From a virus, in IMG/VR virus record IMGVR_UViG_3300042402_000989, positions 1-64,000 of that record: a DNA stretch of 64,000 nt; one strand, given 5' to 3'. The notes beneath the pieces are model-generated. The model made no database searches, had not been told where the DNA came from, and saw only the letters and a list, made by a program, of their open reading frames with translations. Below are positions 17,445 through 26,809 of the stretch, in pieces (position 1 is the stretch's first letter; each line of letters starts with the position of its first letter). The translations under genes and the position numbers were made by a program.

Positions 17445-18420
17445 GGGTAAATCTTTACCCAAGTACTATGTATATTACGACGACTGGACAGGTGAGATCA
17501 AAAGTATCACCGGTAAATACAAACAGCAAATTTATCCCTACATTATAACAGAAGATGAAACTGCTGCAAAATTAATGATGGGCATTTTAAATCCTAAAAA
17601 ATATGTGGTGAGTGATTTCGTAGACGAGATGAAACTGTTACCAAAATCAGACGTACTTGCTATTAAAAAAGCTGAGGAAATTTTAACTAAAATACCTAGA
17701 GTAAAAAACTTTATAGATAGTGATGTTAATGTTATTTTGTATACAAATGATTATAGAATGGAAATTAACTTAAATCAAGATACTATCTATAGAATGACAG
17801 GTAAACGATTTAACAATCGTTACGACACTGCTGAAACATCAGCTGATAGTTACTTAGTATTGTATCTTATCAAAAAGAACAATCCAAACCATCTATTAGA
17901 AACGATAAAAATCAAAGTAAAAGATATTGTGACAACCGGTTACACCATCTTAGATTTAGCGCACTTGCAAAATATACTCGACTTCGCAAATATAGACGTG
18001 TTGACAAGACGAATTTTTAAAAATTATGGCTTGAAAATAAAACAAAACTATGTTAACATAGATTATCATACTAGACGAAGCAACAAGAGAACACACACTA
18101 CAATTCATGAGTCAACTGACGACTGGAGCACATTTTCAATTAGTCCGTCGACTGAAGGTTGGATTATCAAAAGTAATTTTGCCAATCCGCAAGAACAAAA
18201 AATATACAGAGATCTTAAGATTTTTTTAACAGGCAATGATCCTAATATACTGCTTGACAAGATAATTATACCTTACGATCAAATCGGCAATTTTAAAGAA
18301 TACATAGTAAAGACTACGATAGATCCTACTACTTGTAAATTATTATTAGGCGAAGAAGGCAAAAATATAACTTTTAAATTTGAGGAAATTGAATATGTCA
18401 AATCTGGTAAGTATAAATGA
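17407..18420 (+). CDS. Hypothetical phage protein (337 aa)
   Basis: I do not recognise the family. The protein has alternating predicted strands and helices, with YYVYYDDWTGEIKSI near the start and an Arg/Lys-rich centre (YHTRRSNKRTH). There are no cysteine motifs, signal peptide or membrane segments. It overlaps the preceding glycosyltransferase by 38 nt and the following gene by 26 nt, so it is certainly read in the same transcript. A virion or assembly role is possible, but nothing in the sequence decides this. Confidence 0.6.
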   Translation: MSLEPRLIQIVDEGKSLPKYYVYYDDWTGEIKSITGKYKQQIYPYIITEDETAAKLMMGILNPKKYVVSDFVDEMKLLPKSDVLAIKKAEEILTKIPRVKNFIDSDVNVILYTNDYRMEINLNQDTIYRMTGKRFNNRYDTAETSADSYLVLYLIKKNNPNHLLETIKIKVKDIVTTGYTILDLAHLQNILDFANIDVLTRRIFKNYGLKIKQNYVNIDYHTRRSNKRTHTTIHESTDDWSTFSISPSTEGWIIKSNFANPQEQKIYRDLKIFLTGNDPNILLDKIIIPYDQIGNFKEYIVKTTIDPTTCKLLLGEEGKNITFKFEEIEYVKSGKYK

Positions 18421-19372
18421 TTTTGATATTGTCTACATTAGCTACGACGAGCCTAATGCAGATGAAAACTACGCAGACTTATTAACTAAATGTCCTTGGG
18501 CTAAACGTAGTCATGGTGTATGGGGCAGTGATGCTGCACACAAAGCGGCCGCTGCGTTAAGTGAAACTGAAAGATTCGTTACAATCGATGCCGATAACAT
18601 TGTTAACGAAGATTTTTTTAATGTTGAAATTGACATGGACAGAGTTCGTAGTAACGATGTTATTAGTTGGGCTGCTCGTAATCAGATCAACGGGTTAATA
18701 TACGGCAACGGCGGCATTAAATGCTGGCCTGTTGATGTGGTAATGCGTATGCGAACACACGAAGCAGCGCCTCCCACTGATAAGCGGGCGCAAGTAGATT
18801 TCTGTTGGAATATTCACTACGTTCAAATGAATAACTGGTATAGTCATGTGTACAACAACGGCAGTCCATTGCAAGCATGGCGTGCAGGTTTCCGTGAAGG
18901 TGTAAAAATGGGATTAGAAAACGGTGATGTGGTTGATCCTAGTAAACTTAAGAAAATTCATAGAGAAAACTATAAGCGTTTGTTAGTTTGGATGAGTGTA
19001 GGCGAAGATGCACCAAACGGTTTGTGGGCTGTATACGGCGCAAGATTGGGATGCTATATGACAAATATATTGCGTCATGAATGGGACTGGAAAAACGTTA
19101 GAGACTTCGATTGGTTAAGCAATTACTTTAACACAGAACTAGCACCCCAATTTGAAGATGGAACAGAACTTTGCCCACGTACAGGATACAATTGGGATCC
19201 GATCAAATTAAAAGCAGAAACAGTAAGACTTGGTAATGAATTAAGAAGTAACCTTGATCTTGAAATTGCTGATTTAGATTGGTCCGGTAGCCGCTTCTTT
19301 AAAACAACTTATAAAAATCCTGCAAGACTTGGCGCTATGATAAAAGAAACCGAAGTAGTAGATACAATATGA
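18395..19372 (+). CDS. Glycosyltransferase-like protein (DAD motif), copy 1
   Basis: The start ATG at 18395 follows GAGGAAA. The opening IVYISYDEPNADENYADL leads to a conserved HGVWGSDAAHKAAA segment and then IDADN at residues 64-68, a D-x-D metal-binding motif typical of GT-A transferases. A second gene at 38310 has the same order of motifs (ISYYEETADENFEYL, then GVNGIFNAHKAAA, then IDADA, then the GYGGAKLFP equivalent of GNGGIKCWP), so the two are paralogues. The donor is unknown. It overlaps a methyltransferase at the 3' end (ATGATAA context). Confidence 0.6.
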   Translation: MSNLVSINDFDIVYISYDEPNADENYADLLTKCPWAKRSHGVWGSDAAHKAAAALSETERFVTIDADNIVNEDFFNVEIDMDRVRSNDVISWAARNQINGLIYGNGGIKCWPVDVVMRMRTHEAAPPTDKRAQVDFCWNIHYVQMNNWYSHVYNNGSPLQAWRAGFREGVKMGLENGDVVDPSKLKKIHRENYKRLLVWMSVGEDAPNGLWAVYGARLGCYMTNILRHEWDWKNVRDFDWLSNYFNTELAPQFEDGTELCPRTGYNWDPIKLKAETVRLGNELRSNLDLEIADLDWSGSRFFKTTYKNPARLGAMIKETEVVDTI

Positions 19373-20007
19373 TAACTAGTGACGATTTTGAGAAAATCTT
19401 AGCAATACCAGGGTACATGTCATACGATAAGTTGTTAGCACTCAGTAATATAGTAAGCAACAAAAAAAACGTAAAAACGGTGGTTGAAGTTGGGTCATAC
19501 TGCGGCCGAAGTTCGGTTTGTATGGCAATGTCTCTCGACAGCACTGTTAATATTAATTGTATAGATCATTTTAATACAAATCGAGTTGCAGGTGGCATTT
19601 ATGCAGATGGCAAAGATGGTAGACCCCTCGTAGGGGAAAGCATGAATCAATTTGATGAGTTCAAAAAACACACAAGCAACTATAAAAATATAAAAATGAT
19701 ATCAGGACATTGTCCTTATGACGTAACATGGTCAGGCGAGGACATTGATATTTTTTTCTTAGATTCAGATCACAAAAACCCCGAAGACTTCGATATTCTG
19801 TCTTATTTTTGTAGTTTTATGAAAACTGGCGGAATAATTATAGGAGACGATCATCTAGAAGATTACATCCACGGGCGTAACGTTATCGAAAATGTTAAAA
19901 TTCTAGAAAATGCGTATGGGGTTAATGCACAATTCTTTGGCGATAGAAAAGATTTGTGGCTAATTGAAGTTACGAAAGATAATATCTGTTTAAAGGAATA
20001 TGTATAA
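19369..20007 (+). CDS. Class I SAM-dependent methyltransferase
   Basis: A 212-residue protein with motif I VVEVGSYCGRSS (residues about 38-50), a post-I acidic strand (NINCIDHF), FFLDSDH as motif IV and GGIIIGDDH as motif V. This is the pattern of Methyltransf_24/CmcI-like enzymes, which often act on small molecules or sugars. The start overlaps the upstream glycosyltransferase and the stop is 3 nt before the first rSAM gene, placing it at the head of the rSAM block. The substrate is unknown. Confidence 0.75.
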   Translation: MITSDDFEKILAIPGYMSYDKLLALSNIVSNKKNVKTVVEVGSYCGRSSVCMAMSLDSTVNINCIDHFNTNRVAGGIYADGKDGRPLVGESMNQFDEFKKHTSNYKNIKMISGHCPYDVTWSGEDIDIFFLDSDHKNPEDFDILSYFCSFMKTGGIIIGDDHLEDYIHGRNVIENVKILENAYGVNAQFFGDRKDLWLIEVTKDNICLKEYV

Positions 20008-20010
20008 AAA

Positions 20011-21579
20011 ATGTCAGGAACATTAGAAGAATATGGACTTGCAAACTTAACTTTTGCAGACAACAGCGAGCAAAATGTAAATAAAGTCAAATCATTGTTA
20101 AATTCTACCGGCTGCGGGTTTTGTTTAGCTAAATTTAGGCAAGTAACACTACATTTAGGTACAGGAATGACACACTCTTGTCATCACCCATCTCCACATA
20201 AGATCGAACTAGCTGAAATAAAAAATAATCCTGCTGCACTATTCAATACTAAAGTTTTGAAGTCTGCCAGAAAACAAATGTTAAATGGGGAGCGCCCAGA
20301 TGAATGTGACTATTGTTGGAGGGTTGAAGACAATGATGGTATTAGTGATCGATTTTATAAAAGTTTAGAACCATGGGCATTGCCAGATCACAATAGTATT
20401 ACACAGTTAACGGGTGATGAAGATATATATCCTCGATATTTAGAAGTAAGTTTTAACAATGCATGTAATTTAAAATGTGTTTATTGTGGTCCCGAATTTA
20501 GTAGTAAATGGGTAGAAGAACTTAAACAGTACGGCCCGCTGAAAGTACTAGAAGGCACTAAAGATGAAAAATGGGTACAAGGGTTTCAAGACCTTGACTC
20601 TCTAAATTATAAAAATCGAGAATTTAATCCTTATGTTGATGCATTTTGGAAATGGTTCCCAGAGGCTAGTAAACACTTAAAGCATTATCGTATCACCGGC
20701 GGTGAACCGTTAATGAGCAAAGAAACATTTAAAAGTATGGATTTGATAATTGAAAATCCAAACCAAGAGTTGGAATTTAGCGTAAATAGTAATCTCAGTG
20801 TACCCGAACAACTGTGGGAACCGTTTATCGAGAGACTTAAAATAATAGCTGACAATAAATTGGTTAAGAAGTTTACAGTGTATACTAGTGTAGAAGGCTG
20901 GGGCGAACGTGCCGAGTATGCCAGGACTGGGTTGAATTTCAACTTGTTTAAAAAACGAGTTGAGTTTCTAGCAGCTATGAACAATGTTAGAGTTGTTGTA
21001 ATGGCAGCCTTTAATATGTTTAGTATTACCAGTTTTGACAAGTTATTAGATTGGATCTACAAATTAAAATTAGAACATAATCCGTGTAACTTTGCTGCAA
21101 CATTAGAAGAAAAAACTGGTTTCAACGTTGCACCTGCAAGAGAATATCTAGATAGGAAAAAACTAAATCCTAGTCATAGTGTAACCGTTGGTATAGATAT
21201 ACCGTATCTGCGGCATCCTACTATGCTAGATATACATTTCTGCACACATCAACTGTTAGAAGATTATCTGTTTAAGTGTGTAGAATTTATGGCTGCACGA
21301 ACTAAAAATGATTCATGGACATATCCTGGTGGATTCGAATCATATGAAGTTGAAAAAATGAAACGTATTGTAATGCACAGACTGTATTATAATGAAAAAA
21401 ATAAACCAGAAAGAGATTCGGGGGAAGATATCATACGCAATCGTGCAGAGTTTTACGAATTTATCAACGAAATGGATAAACGACGCAATACCGACTTTCT
21501 AAAAACATTTCCAGAAATGACAGAATTCTATGAAGAATGCAAACGTTGCAACATAGTGTATTATAACAATGCAAAATAA
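20011..21579 (+). CDS. Radical SAM protein with N-terminal twitch-like module, CHHP variant A
   Basis: A 522-residue radical SAM protein. The [4Fe-4S]-SAM motif CNLKCVYC is at C152/C156/C159, and TGGEP binds SAM further on. Before the core is an auxiliary Cys set: C35 and C38, then SCHHP (C57), then ECDYC (C99, C102). In most relatives in this window the second element is CC; here it is CHHP, so a His could be a ligand. The next gene has the same variation, so the two are a paralogous pair. The front position of the auxiliary module fits the family NCBI names twitch domain-containing radical SAM protein. The reaction is unknown. Confidence 0.85.
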   Translation: MSGTLEEYGLANLTFADNSEQNVNKVKSLLNSTGCGFCLAKFRQVTLHLGTGMTHSCHHPSPHKIELAEIKNNPAALFNTKVLKSARKQMLNGERPDECDYCWRVEDNDGISDRFYKSLEPWALPDHNSITQLTGDEDIYPRYLEVSFNNACNLKCVYCGPEFSSKWVEELKQYGPLKVLEGTKDEKWVQGFQDLDSLNYKNREFNPYVDAFWKWFPEASKHLKHYRITGGEPLMSKETFKSMDLIIENPNQELEFSVNSNLSVPEQLWEPFIERLKIIADNKLVKKFTVYTSVEGWGERAEYARTGLNFNLFKKRVEFLAAMNNVRVVVMAAFNMFSITSFDKLLDWIYKLKLEHNPCNFAATLEEKTGFNVAPAREYLDRKKLNPSHSVTVGIDIPYLRHPTMLDIHFCTHQLLEDYLFKCVEFMAARTKNDSWTYPGGFESYEVEKMKRIVMHRLYYNEKNKPERDSGEDIIRNRAEFYEFINEMDKRRNTDFLKTFPEMTEFYEECKRCNIVYYNNAK

Positions 21580-23053
21580 AGAAACCCCGATACAATGGCG
21601 AGATAGAGTACTAAACGCTAAAAGCAAAAGTTTTTGCGGCGCAAAATGGTATAATGCAACAATATGGCTAGGTAATGGTGCAACTACAAGTTGTCACCAT
21701 CCTCCTTCTCATAAAATAGATCCAGAAGAAGTAAAACACAATCCAAGTGCATTACATAATACTACATACAAAAAACTAGTAAGAAAGCAAATGCAAGAGG
21801 GCATTCAAACTAAAGAGTGTGATTATTGCTGGAAAATAGAAAATTTAGACAACAACTTAATAAGCGATAGATTTTACAAAAGCGAGTTATATAGTGAAGA
21901 AGATTTACAAGCTGCATTTGATGCGGATTGGCGACAAGATTTTAACCTGAAAACACTAGAAATTGCGTTTGACAACAATTGTAATTTTGCATGTAGCTAT
22001 TGTAACGCAGGGTTTAGTACAACCTGGGCGCATGATGTTAATAAAAATGGTACATACAAAAATCTTTGTAGCGACGGATGGGGTGCATTTAGCACCAACG
22101 GTAAATGGGCTAGCCCATACGGATCTAAAAACGAAAACAATCCATTTATTGAAGCATTTTGGAAGTGGTGGAACGCTGAATTACAACACAGTCTTTACCA
22201 ATTGAGAGTAACTGGCGGAGAAGCAACTGTAAGTAATGATTTCTGGAAGTTAGTAGAATGGTACGAAAATAATCCAACTTGCAAAGTACGTCTCGGGGTC
22301 AACACAAATCTCGGAGTTAAAAAAGCTGCATTAGATAGACTTATTAAACTCAGCCATTCTGGCGTTAAGTTAGATATGTATACTAGCAACGAATCTATGT
22401 TAAGTCATGCTGAATACATACGAGACGGGTTAATATGGAACGAGTGGGATAACAATTTTAGACGTTTAATTAGCGAATCTGCTGTAAGCTACATACACAT
22501 AATGTGTACAGTTAATGCGTTGTGCCTCGGTAGCTTGGATAAGTTTTTAGAGTATGTTATTGACCTGAGGGAAAATCACAATCCCAATAATATGGAAATC
22601 ACTACTAGTATGAATATACTGCGATTCCCAAGTTTTCAAAGTATTACAACTTTACCAAAATACATCAGAGAAGAGCGAGCAGCACATTATAGAAACTGGT
22701 TATCTAATTTTAAATCAAAGCTAATGGACCACGAAATCGACAGTATAGAACGTACTATACAATATATAGAACATATAGAAAGTGGTCACAGTGTTAAAAC
22801 ACTAAGTGATGTCGATATCAGACAAAATGATTTCTACAATTTCTACACTCAGTATGACAGCCGCAGAAACAAAAATATCAAGGAATCGTTTAACGATTGG
22901 CCCGAATTAATAGAATGGTTTGATACTAGAAAAAACAATAGCAACGAAAACCCAGTAAAAGATATAATTCAAGCGGACGCCACTGAGTGGGGAGAAGACA
23001 TTCAAAAAGAAGTGTTTGCTGCCGCTCGTGATAACAAACTAATTAACGAATGA
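21569..23053 (+). CDS. Radical SAM protein with N-terminal twitch-like module, CHHP variant B
   Basis: A 494-residue paralogue of the preceding gene, overlapping it by 11 nt. The N-terminal auxiliary Cys residues are C23, C42 (TSCHHPPSHK) and C84/C87 (ECDYC). The core motif CNFACSYC is at C138/C142/C145 and the SAM-binding motif is TGGEA. Both paralogues share HNPSAL or NNPAAL and SDRFYKS between the modules. The C-terminus is long (about 250 residues after GGE) and ends in a charged tail. A pairwise heterodimer is possible but not shown. Confidence 0.85.
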   Translation: MQNKETPIQWRDRVLNAKSKSFCGAKWYNATIWLGNGATTSCHHPPSHKIDPEEVKHNPSALHNTTYKKLVRKQMQEGIQTKECDYCWKIENLDNNLISDRFYKSELYSEEDLQAAFDADWRQDFNLKTLEIAFDNNCNFACSYCNAGFSTTWAHDVNKNGTYKNLCSDGWGAFSTNGKWASPYGSKNENNPFIEAFWKWWNAELQHSLYQLRVTGGEATVSNDFWKLVEWYENNPTCKVRLGVNTNLGVKKAALDRLIKLSHSGVKLDMYTSNESMLSHAEYIRDGLIWNEWDNNFRRLISESAVSYIHIMCTVNALCLGSLDKFLEYVIDLRENHNPNNMEITTSMNILRFPSFQSITTLPKYIREERAAHYRNWLSNFKSKLMDHEIDSIERTIQYIEHIESGHSVKTLSDVDIRQNDFYNFYTQYDSRRNKNIKESFNDWPELIEWFDTRKNNSNENPVKDIIQADATEWGEDIQKEVFAAARDNKLINE

Positions 23054-23068
23054 CATAAAGGCAGTGAT

Positions 23069-24358
23069 ATGAGCAAGTACGAAGAATACATCAAGAAACC
23101 TAATTTTTGTTTAGCACCATGGATACATCTACATGTACTACCTAACGGTTCTACTCAACCATGTTGCATGTGGGATAACTACAGTGCAGATAATAAGAAT
23201 AATCCAAATAGATTTGCTAACATTAATAATTATGATAACGTACATGATCTTTTAAACTCAGAGGGGTTTAACGATCTGCGTAAAACCTTTGCTTTCACTG
23301 ATAAAATGGAATTAGCATGTGAGAGATGCTATGATAGAGAGAAAAACAACGGACCAAGCATGAGGAGTTGGTTTAACACTACCTTTGCCAACGATGCATC
23401 TGTAAAAAGTGTAGAAAACACAACTGCCGACGGTAAGATAACTGATCTAAGTGTACAGTACTTGGATATTCGTTTTGGTAACATATGTAATTTAAAATGC
23501 CGTATGTGTGGGCACGAATTAAGTAGCAGTTGGTATGAAGAAGGCAACAAAATTGCAGAATTAAAGGAATGGCAACAAAGTAAAGAAAAGTTTGTTCATG
23601 TTGATTGTTACGATAAGATAGAACCGTTACTTGGTGATGTAGCAGAAATTTATTTCGCTGGTGGTGAACCAACACTATATCCTGAACACCTAATGATATT
23701 GGATAAACTTATCGAGTTAGGTAACACAGACTTAAGTATCAAATATAATTCAAATTTAACAACTTTGAAATACAAAGGCAGAAACTTTATTGATGTATGG
23801 AAACATTTTAAAAATGTTAACATAGGTGCTAGTATCGACGGTATGAATGACACTGTTGAATACATTAGAACTAACTTAAAATGGTCAGACATCGTTGAGA
23901 ACTTTAATACAATTAAACGTGACGCACCTCATGTTTGTATTGCACCATCTCCAACAATAGGAATATTAAACATAGAAGATTTCCACGAGTTTGAAAAATA
24001 CGCCATCAAAAATGGATGGTACGACAACATGATGTTCACACTGAATTATGTAATGGTACCATTGGTAATGAATATCTATGTGCTACCAATTTGGTATAAA
24101 GAAAAAATTATAAAAATTTACCAAGACCATATTATATGGCTAGAAAATGAAAACGTAACAGGTCAATCAGAAAAAATACAAGAATTAATCAGTAGGTTAG
24201 AAGTTAACAATTATACCGACGACGAAATCGATAATCATATGATTAAATTAGAACAACGTCTCGATATGTTTGATATCACTGGTAACTTAAATTGGCGCAA
24301 ACAAATTCCTCTTGTATACAATATGTTAGAAGAACACAAGCGTAGAAAGGCAAATTAA
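23069..24358 (+). CDS. Radical SAM protein, N-terminal twitch type
   Basis: A 429-residue protein. The N-terminal module reads FCLAPWIHLHVLPNG ... PCC (C14, C32, C33), then ACERC (C84, C87). The core is CNLKCRMC (C140/C144/C147) with FAGGEPTL. This is the commonest layout in the window and matches the twitch domain-containing rSAM family, where the front cluster is expected to hold an auxiliary Fe-S centre. SIDG lies late in the barrel. The ribosome site is AAAGGCAG. The substrate is unknown. Confidence 0.88.
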   Translation: MSKYEEYIKKPNFCLAPWIHLHVLPNGSTQPCCMWDNYSADNKNNPNRFANINNYDNVHDLLNSEGFNDLRKTFAFTDKMELACERCYDREKNNGPSMRSWFNTTFANDASVKSVENTTADGKITDLSVQYLDIRFGNICNLKCRMCGHELSSSWYEEGNKIAELKEWQQSKEKFVHVDCYDKIEPLLGDVAEIYFAGGEPTLYPEHLMILDKLIELGNTDLSIKYNSNLTTLKYKGRNFIDVWKHFKNVNIGASIDGMNDTVEYIRTNLKWSDIVENFNTIKRDAPHVCIAPSPTIGILNIEDFHEFEKYAIKNGWYDNMMFTLNYVMVPLVMNIYVLPIWYKEKIIKIYQDHIIWLENENVTGQSEKIQELISRLEVNNYTDDEIDNHMIKLEQRLDMFDITGNLNWRKQIPLVYNMLEEHKRRKAN

Positions 24359-25530
24359 TGGATTCGTTTTGCACAATGCCGTGGAATGGCATTGAAATAA
24401 ACACAAACGGACATTTAAGACCTTGCTGTAAATTTGCAGAATCGCAACTTACAGAAGCCGTTAACGGCCGACCATTCAACGTATCAACGCATACATTAAA
24501 TGAATATCTCAACTCGTCTGAACTGCGTAGCATAAAGCAAAAAATGTTAAACGGTGAATATGTGCATGAATGTAGAAAATGTTACGAAGAAGAAGATGCA
24601 GGTGTTAAAAGTTTGCGACAGCGCAAGAACAGTTCAATCAATGTGCCTATTAAAAAAGTTGAACATATTAATGTTAAAACATTAGACATAAAATTAAGCA
24701 ACTTATGCAATCAAAAATGTGTAATATGCAACCCAGCTGCTAGTAGTATGACTGCTGCTGAAACTGCGATAATACGTCCAGACAGAATGCAAGGATTCAT
24801 CGAAGACCAATATAATTGGTATAAGTCTGAACAAATTTGGACTGAAATTTTTGACATTACGTCTGATATTACCCATTTAGATTTCTATGGCGGTGAACCA
24901 TGGCTTATTAAAAAACAGTGGGAATTAGTGCGTTATCTAGTAGAAACTGGTAGAAGTAAAAATATATCACTTAACTATGCTACAAATGGCAGCGTGTTTG
25001 ATGATAAATGGTTTACTGACTACTTTTCTAAATTCGATCGAGTTTCTATATTGTTTAGCGCAGACGGTATAGGCGATGTGTTTGAGTACAACAGGTTCCC
25101 AGGTAAATGGAAAGTGTTCGAAAACAATATCATAAAAACAAAACAATATCAATCAAACGGTATAGTGTCCTGGATAGGAATATCATATACTATTAGTAAT
25201 TACAGTGCATTTGATATTATTAATAGTTTGAAGTTTTATACTAAAAATAACATAGAAGTGTATTTTAATTCTGTTAACGAAAATGAGTATATGATCAACT
25301 GTATGCCAGAACCGCTAAAACAACGTTTTTTAAATTATATTAAAGACAACTGGGATAATTCATTTTTAACACTAGACAATGTAGATTTTGCATATTTTGA
25401 AAAATTGTTAGCAAATAATACTAGCGATATAAATTGGTGGGAAGTTTTTTGTGATGTGACAAAAGGCAAAGATAAATATAGAAACAATAATATATTAGAC
25501 GTAGTGCCAGAATTTAAAGGTTATATGTGA
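24358..25530 (+). CDS. Radical SAM protein, N-terminal twitch type
   Basis: A 390-residue protein starting by TAATG overlap. Auxiliary cysteines are C5, C23, C24 and C72/C75 (ECRKC); FCTMPWNGIEINTNGHL is the typical opening. The core motif is CNQKCVIC (C117/C121/C124) with FYGGEPWL. SADGIGDVFEYNRF late in the barrel corresponds to SIDG.ND.VEYIR in relatives. It ends LDVVPEF, an ending shared with several relatives here (such as LDIVPQY at 52.4 kb), which suggests a common C-terminal helix. Confidence 0.88.
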   Translation: MDSFCTMPWNGIEINTNGHLRPCCKFAESQLTEAVNGRPFNVSTHTLNEYLNSSELRSIKQKMLNGEYVHECRKCYEEEDAGVKSLRQRKNSSINVPIKKVEHINVKTLDIKLSNLCNQKCVICNPAASSMTAAETAIIRPDRMQGFIEDQYNWYKSEQIWTEIFDITSDITHLDFYGGEPWLIKKQWELVRYLVETGRSKNISLNYATNGSVFDDKWFTDYFSKFDRVSILFSADGIGDVFEYNRFPGKWKVFENNIIKTKQYQSNGIVSWIGISYTISNYSAFDIINSLKFYTKNNIEVYFNSVNENEYMINCMPEPLKQRFLNYIKDNWDNSFLTLDNVDFAYFEKLLANNTSDINWWEVFCDVTKGKDKYRNNNILDVVPEFKGYM

Positions 25531-25534
25531 CACA

Positions 25535-26809
25535 ATGAGAATTAGCCGTAACGTTTGCAGTAGATTGTGGACTGATACTAATATTAGTTTTGCTAAAAAA
25601 TCAATTAAACACTGCTGTAAACAATCAGATAATATAATAAATTTGGACACAATTGATACTCTGGGTCCTGACGTATTTGAGAAAAATCAACAAACTATTA
25701 ACGACAAAAATAGTATGATAGTAAACAACTGTTTACCCGACAGTTGTTTATATTGTAAAGAAAATGATGAACACAGTATTAGGCACGTTTGGAATTCGTG
25801 GTCTGATGCATTTATTGACCATTATAATACCGAATTGTTAAATTCTAACTTTGTAGAATATTTTGAATTCGATATTGGTAAAAGTTGCAATTTGGCCTGT
25901 ATATATTGCGGACCATGGAGTAGCACATCCTGGGCAAAAGAGTTAGGCGAATCGGACGACAGTTCTGATCTAGATCAAAGCTGGAAAACAAAAATATTAA
26001 CTCAACTTGCAATATATCTAACTCAACTACCGAAAGATAGAAGAATAGTGTTTAACATTTTAGGCGGTGAACCACTGCTTATAACCGACACTTATGATAT
26101 ATTAGAATATATTGCAAAGCACTGTGATGATTTTGAAGTCAAACCGCTAGTTATGATTACCACAAACCTTATGGTCAAGCCTGCGTTAATGGACAGATTG
26201 TTAAAAACTGTTAACAGTACTAAAAACAAACTAGAATGGAGTATCGCTATCAGCATAGAAGACATTAAAGATCGAGCTGAAAAAACCAGATTTCATCTCA
26301 ATTGGGAACAATTCGAATCGAATGTTAATCTAATCAAAGATAAAGTAGATAAAATTTACTTCACAACTACTTTTAACTTTTTCAATTACCCGAAATTTGA
26401 CGAATTTTTAGATTGGGTGTTCGGTATAATGGGATATGCTAATTATGGTACATATTGGAATTTAACTCTTAATGTTGTGCAAGGCGGGTTTACTGATATT
26501 GCATATATGCAAAAAGAGTTTGTTGACCATAACAGATTAAAAAATGAATTTTCAAAACATATAAATCGTGTATTACAAACTCCGGGTCATACTGCAACTA
26601 AGGTTAAATTAGATTCATTAATAGGAAATTTTAACGAGCATATAAATAACCTATATGCAAGGGCAGGCACTAAAAAAATAAACACGCAATTCATTGGTTG
26701 GTGGCAACGCATGGATGAACGTAGAAATATGTCCTATTTGGATACATACCCTTTGAATAAAATGCTTTTAGAGCATTTTTATAACTTTAACCTAGATTTA
26801 ACAGAATGA
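25535..26809 (+). CDS. Radical SAM protein, N-terminal twitch type (WTD.N subgroup)
   Basis: A 424-residue protein. The opening CSRLWTDTNISFAKKSIKHC (C8, C27, C28) is shared with the gene at 60959 (CSSAWTDINLDFASRSIRHC), defining a subgroup. The second Cys pair is SCLYC (C71, C74). The core is CNLACIYC (C118/C122/C125) with LGGEPLL. It overlaps the next rSAM gene by 4 nt. In the same position as SIDG in relatives it has SIED. The substrate is unknown. Confidence 0.86.
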   Translation: MRISRNVCSRLWTDTNISFAKKSIKHCCKQSDNIINLDTIDTLGPDVFEKNQQTINDKNSMIVNNCLPDSCLYCKENDEHSIRHVWNSWSDAFIDHYNTELLNSNFVEYFEFDIGKSCNLACIYCGPWSSTSWAKELGESDDSSDLDQSWKTKILTQLAIYLTQLPKDRRIVFNILGGEPLLITDTYDILEYIAKHCDDFEVKPLVMITTNLMVKPALMDRLLKTVNSTKNKLEWSIAISIEDIKDRAEKTRFHLNWEQFESNVNLIKDKVDKIYFTTTFNFFNYPKFDEFLDWVFGIMGYANYGTYWNLTLNVVQGGFTDIAYMQKEFVDHNRLKNEFSKHINRVLQTPGHTATKVKLDSLIGNFNEHINNLYARAGTKKINTQFIGWWQRMDERRNMSYLDTYPLNKMLLEHFYNFNLDLTE

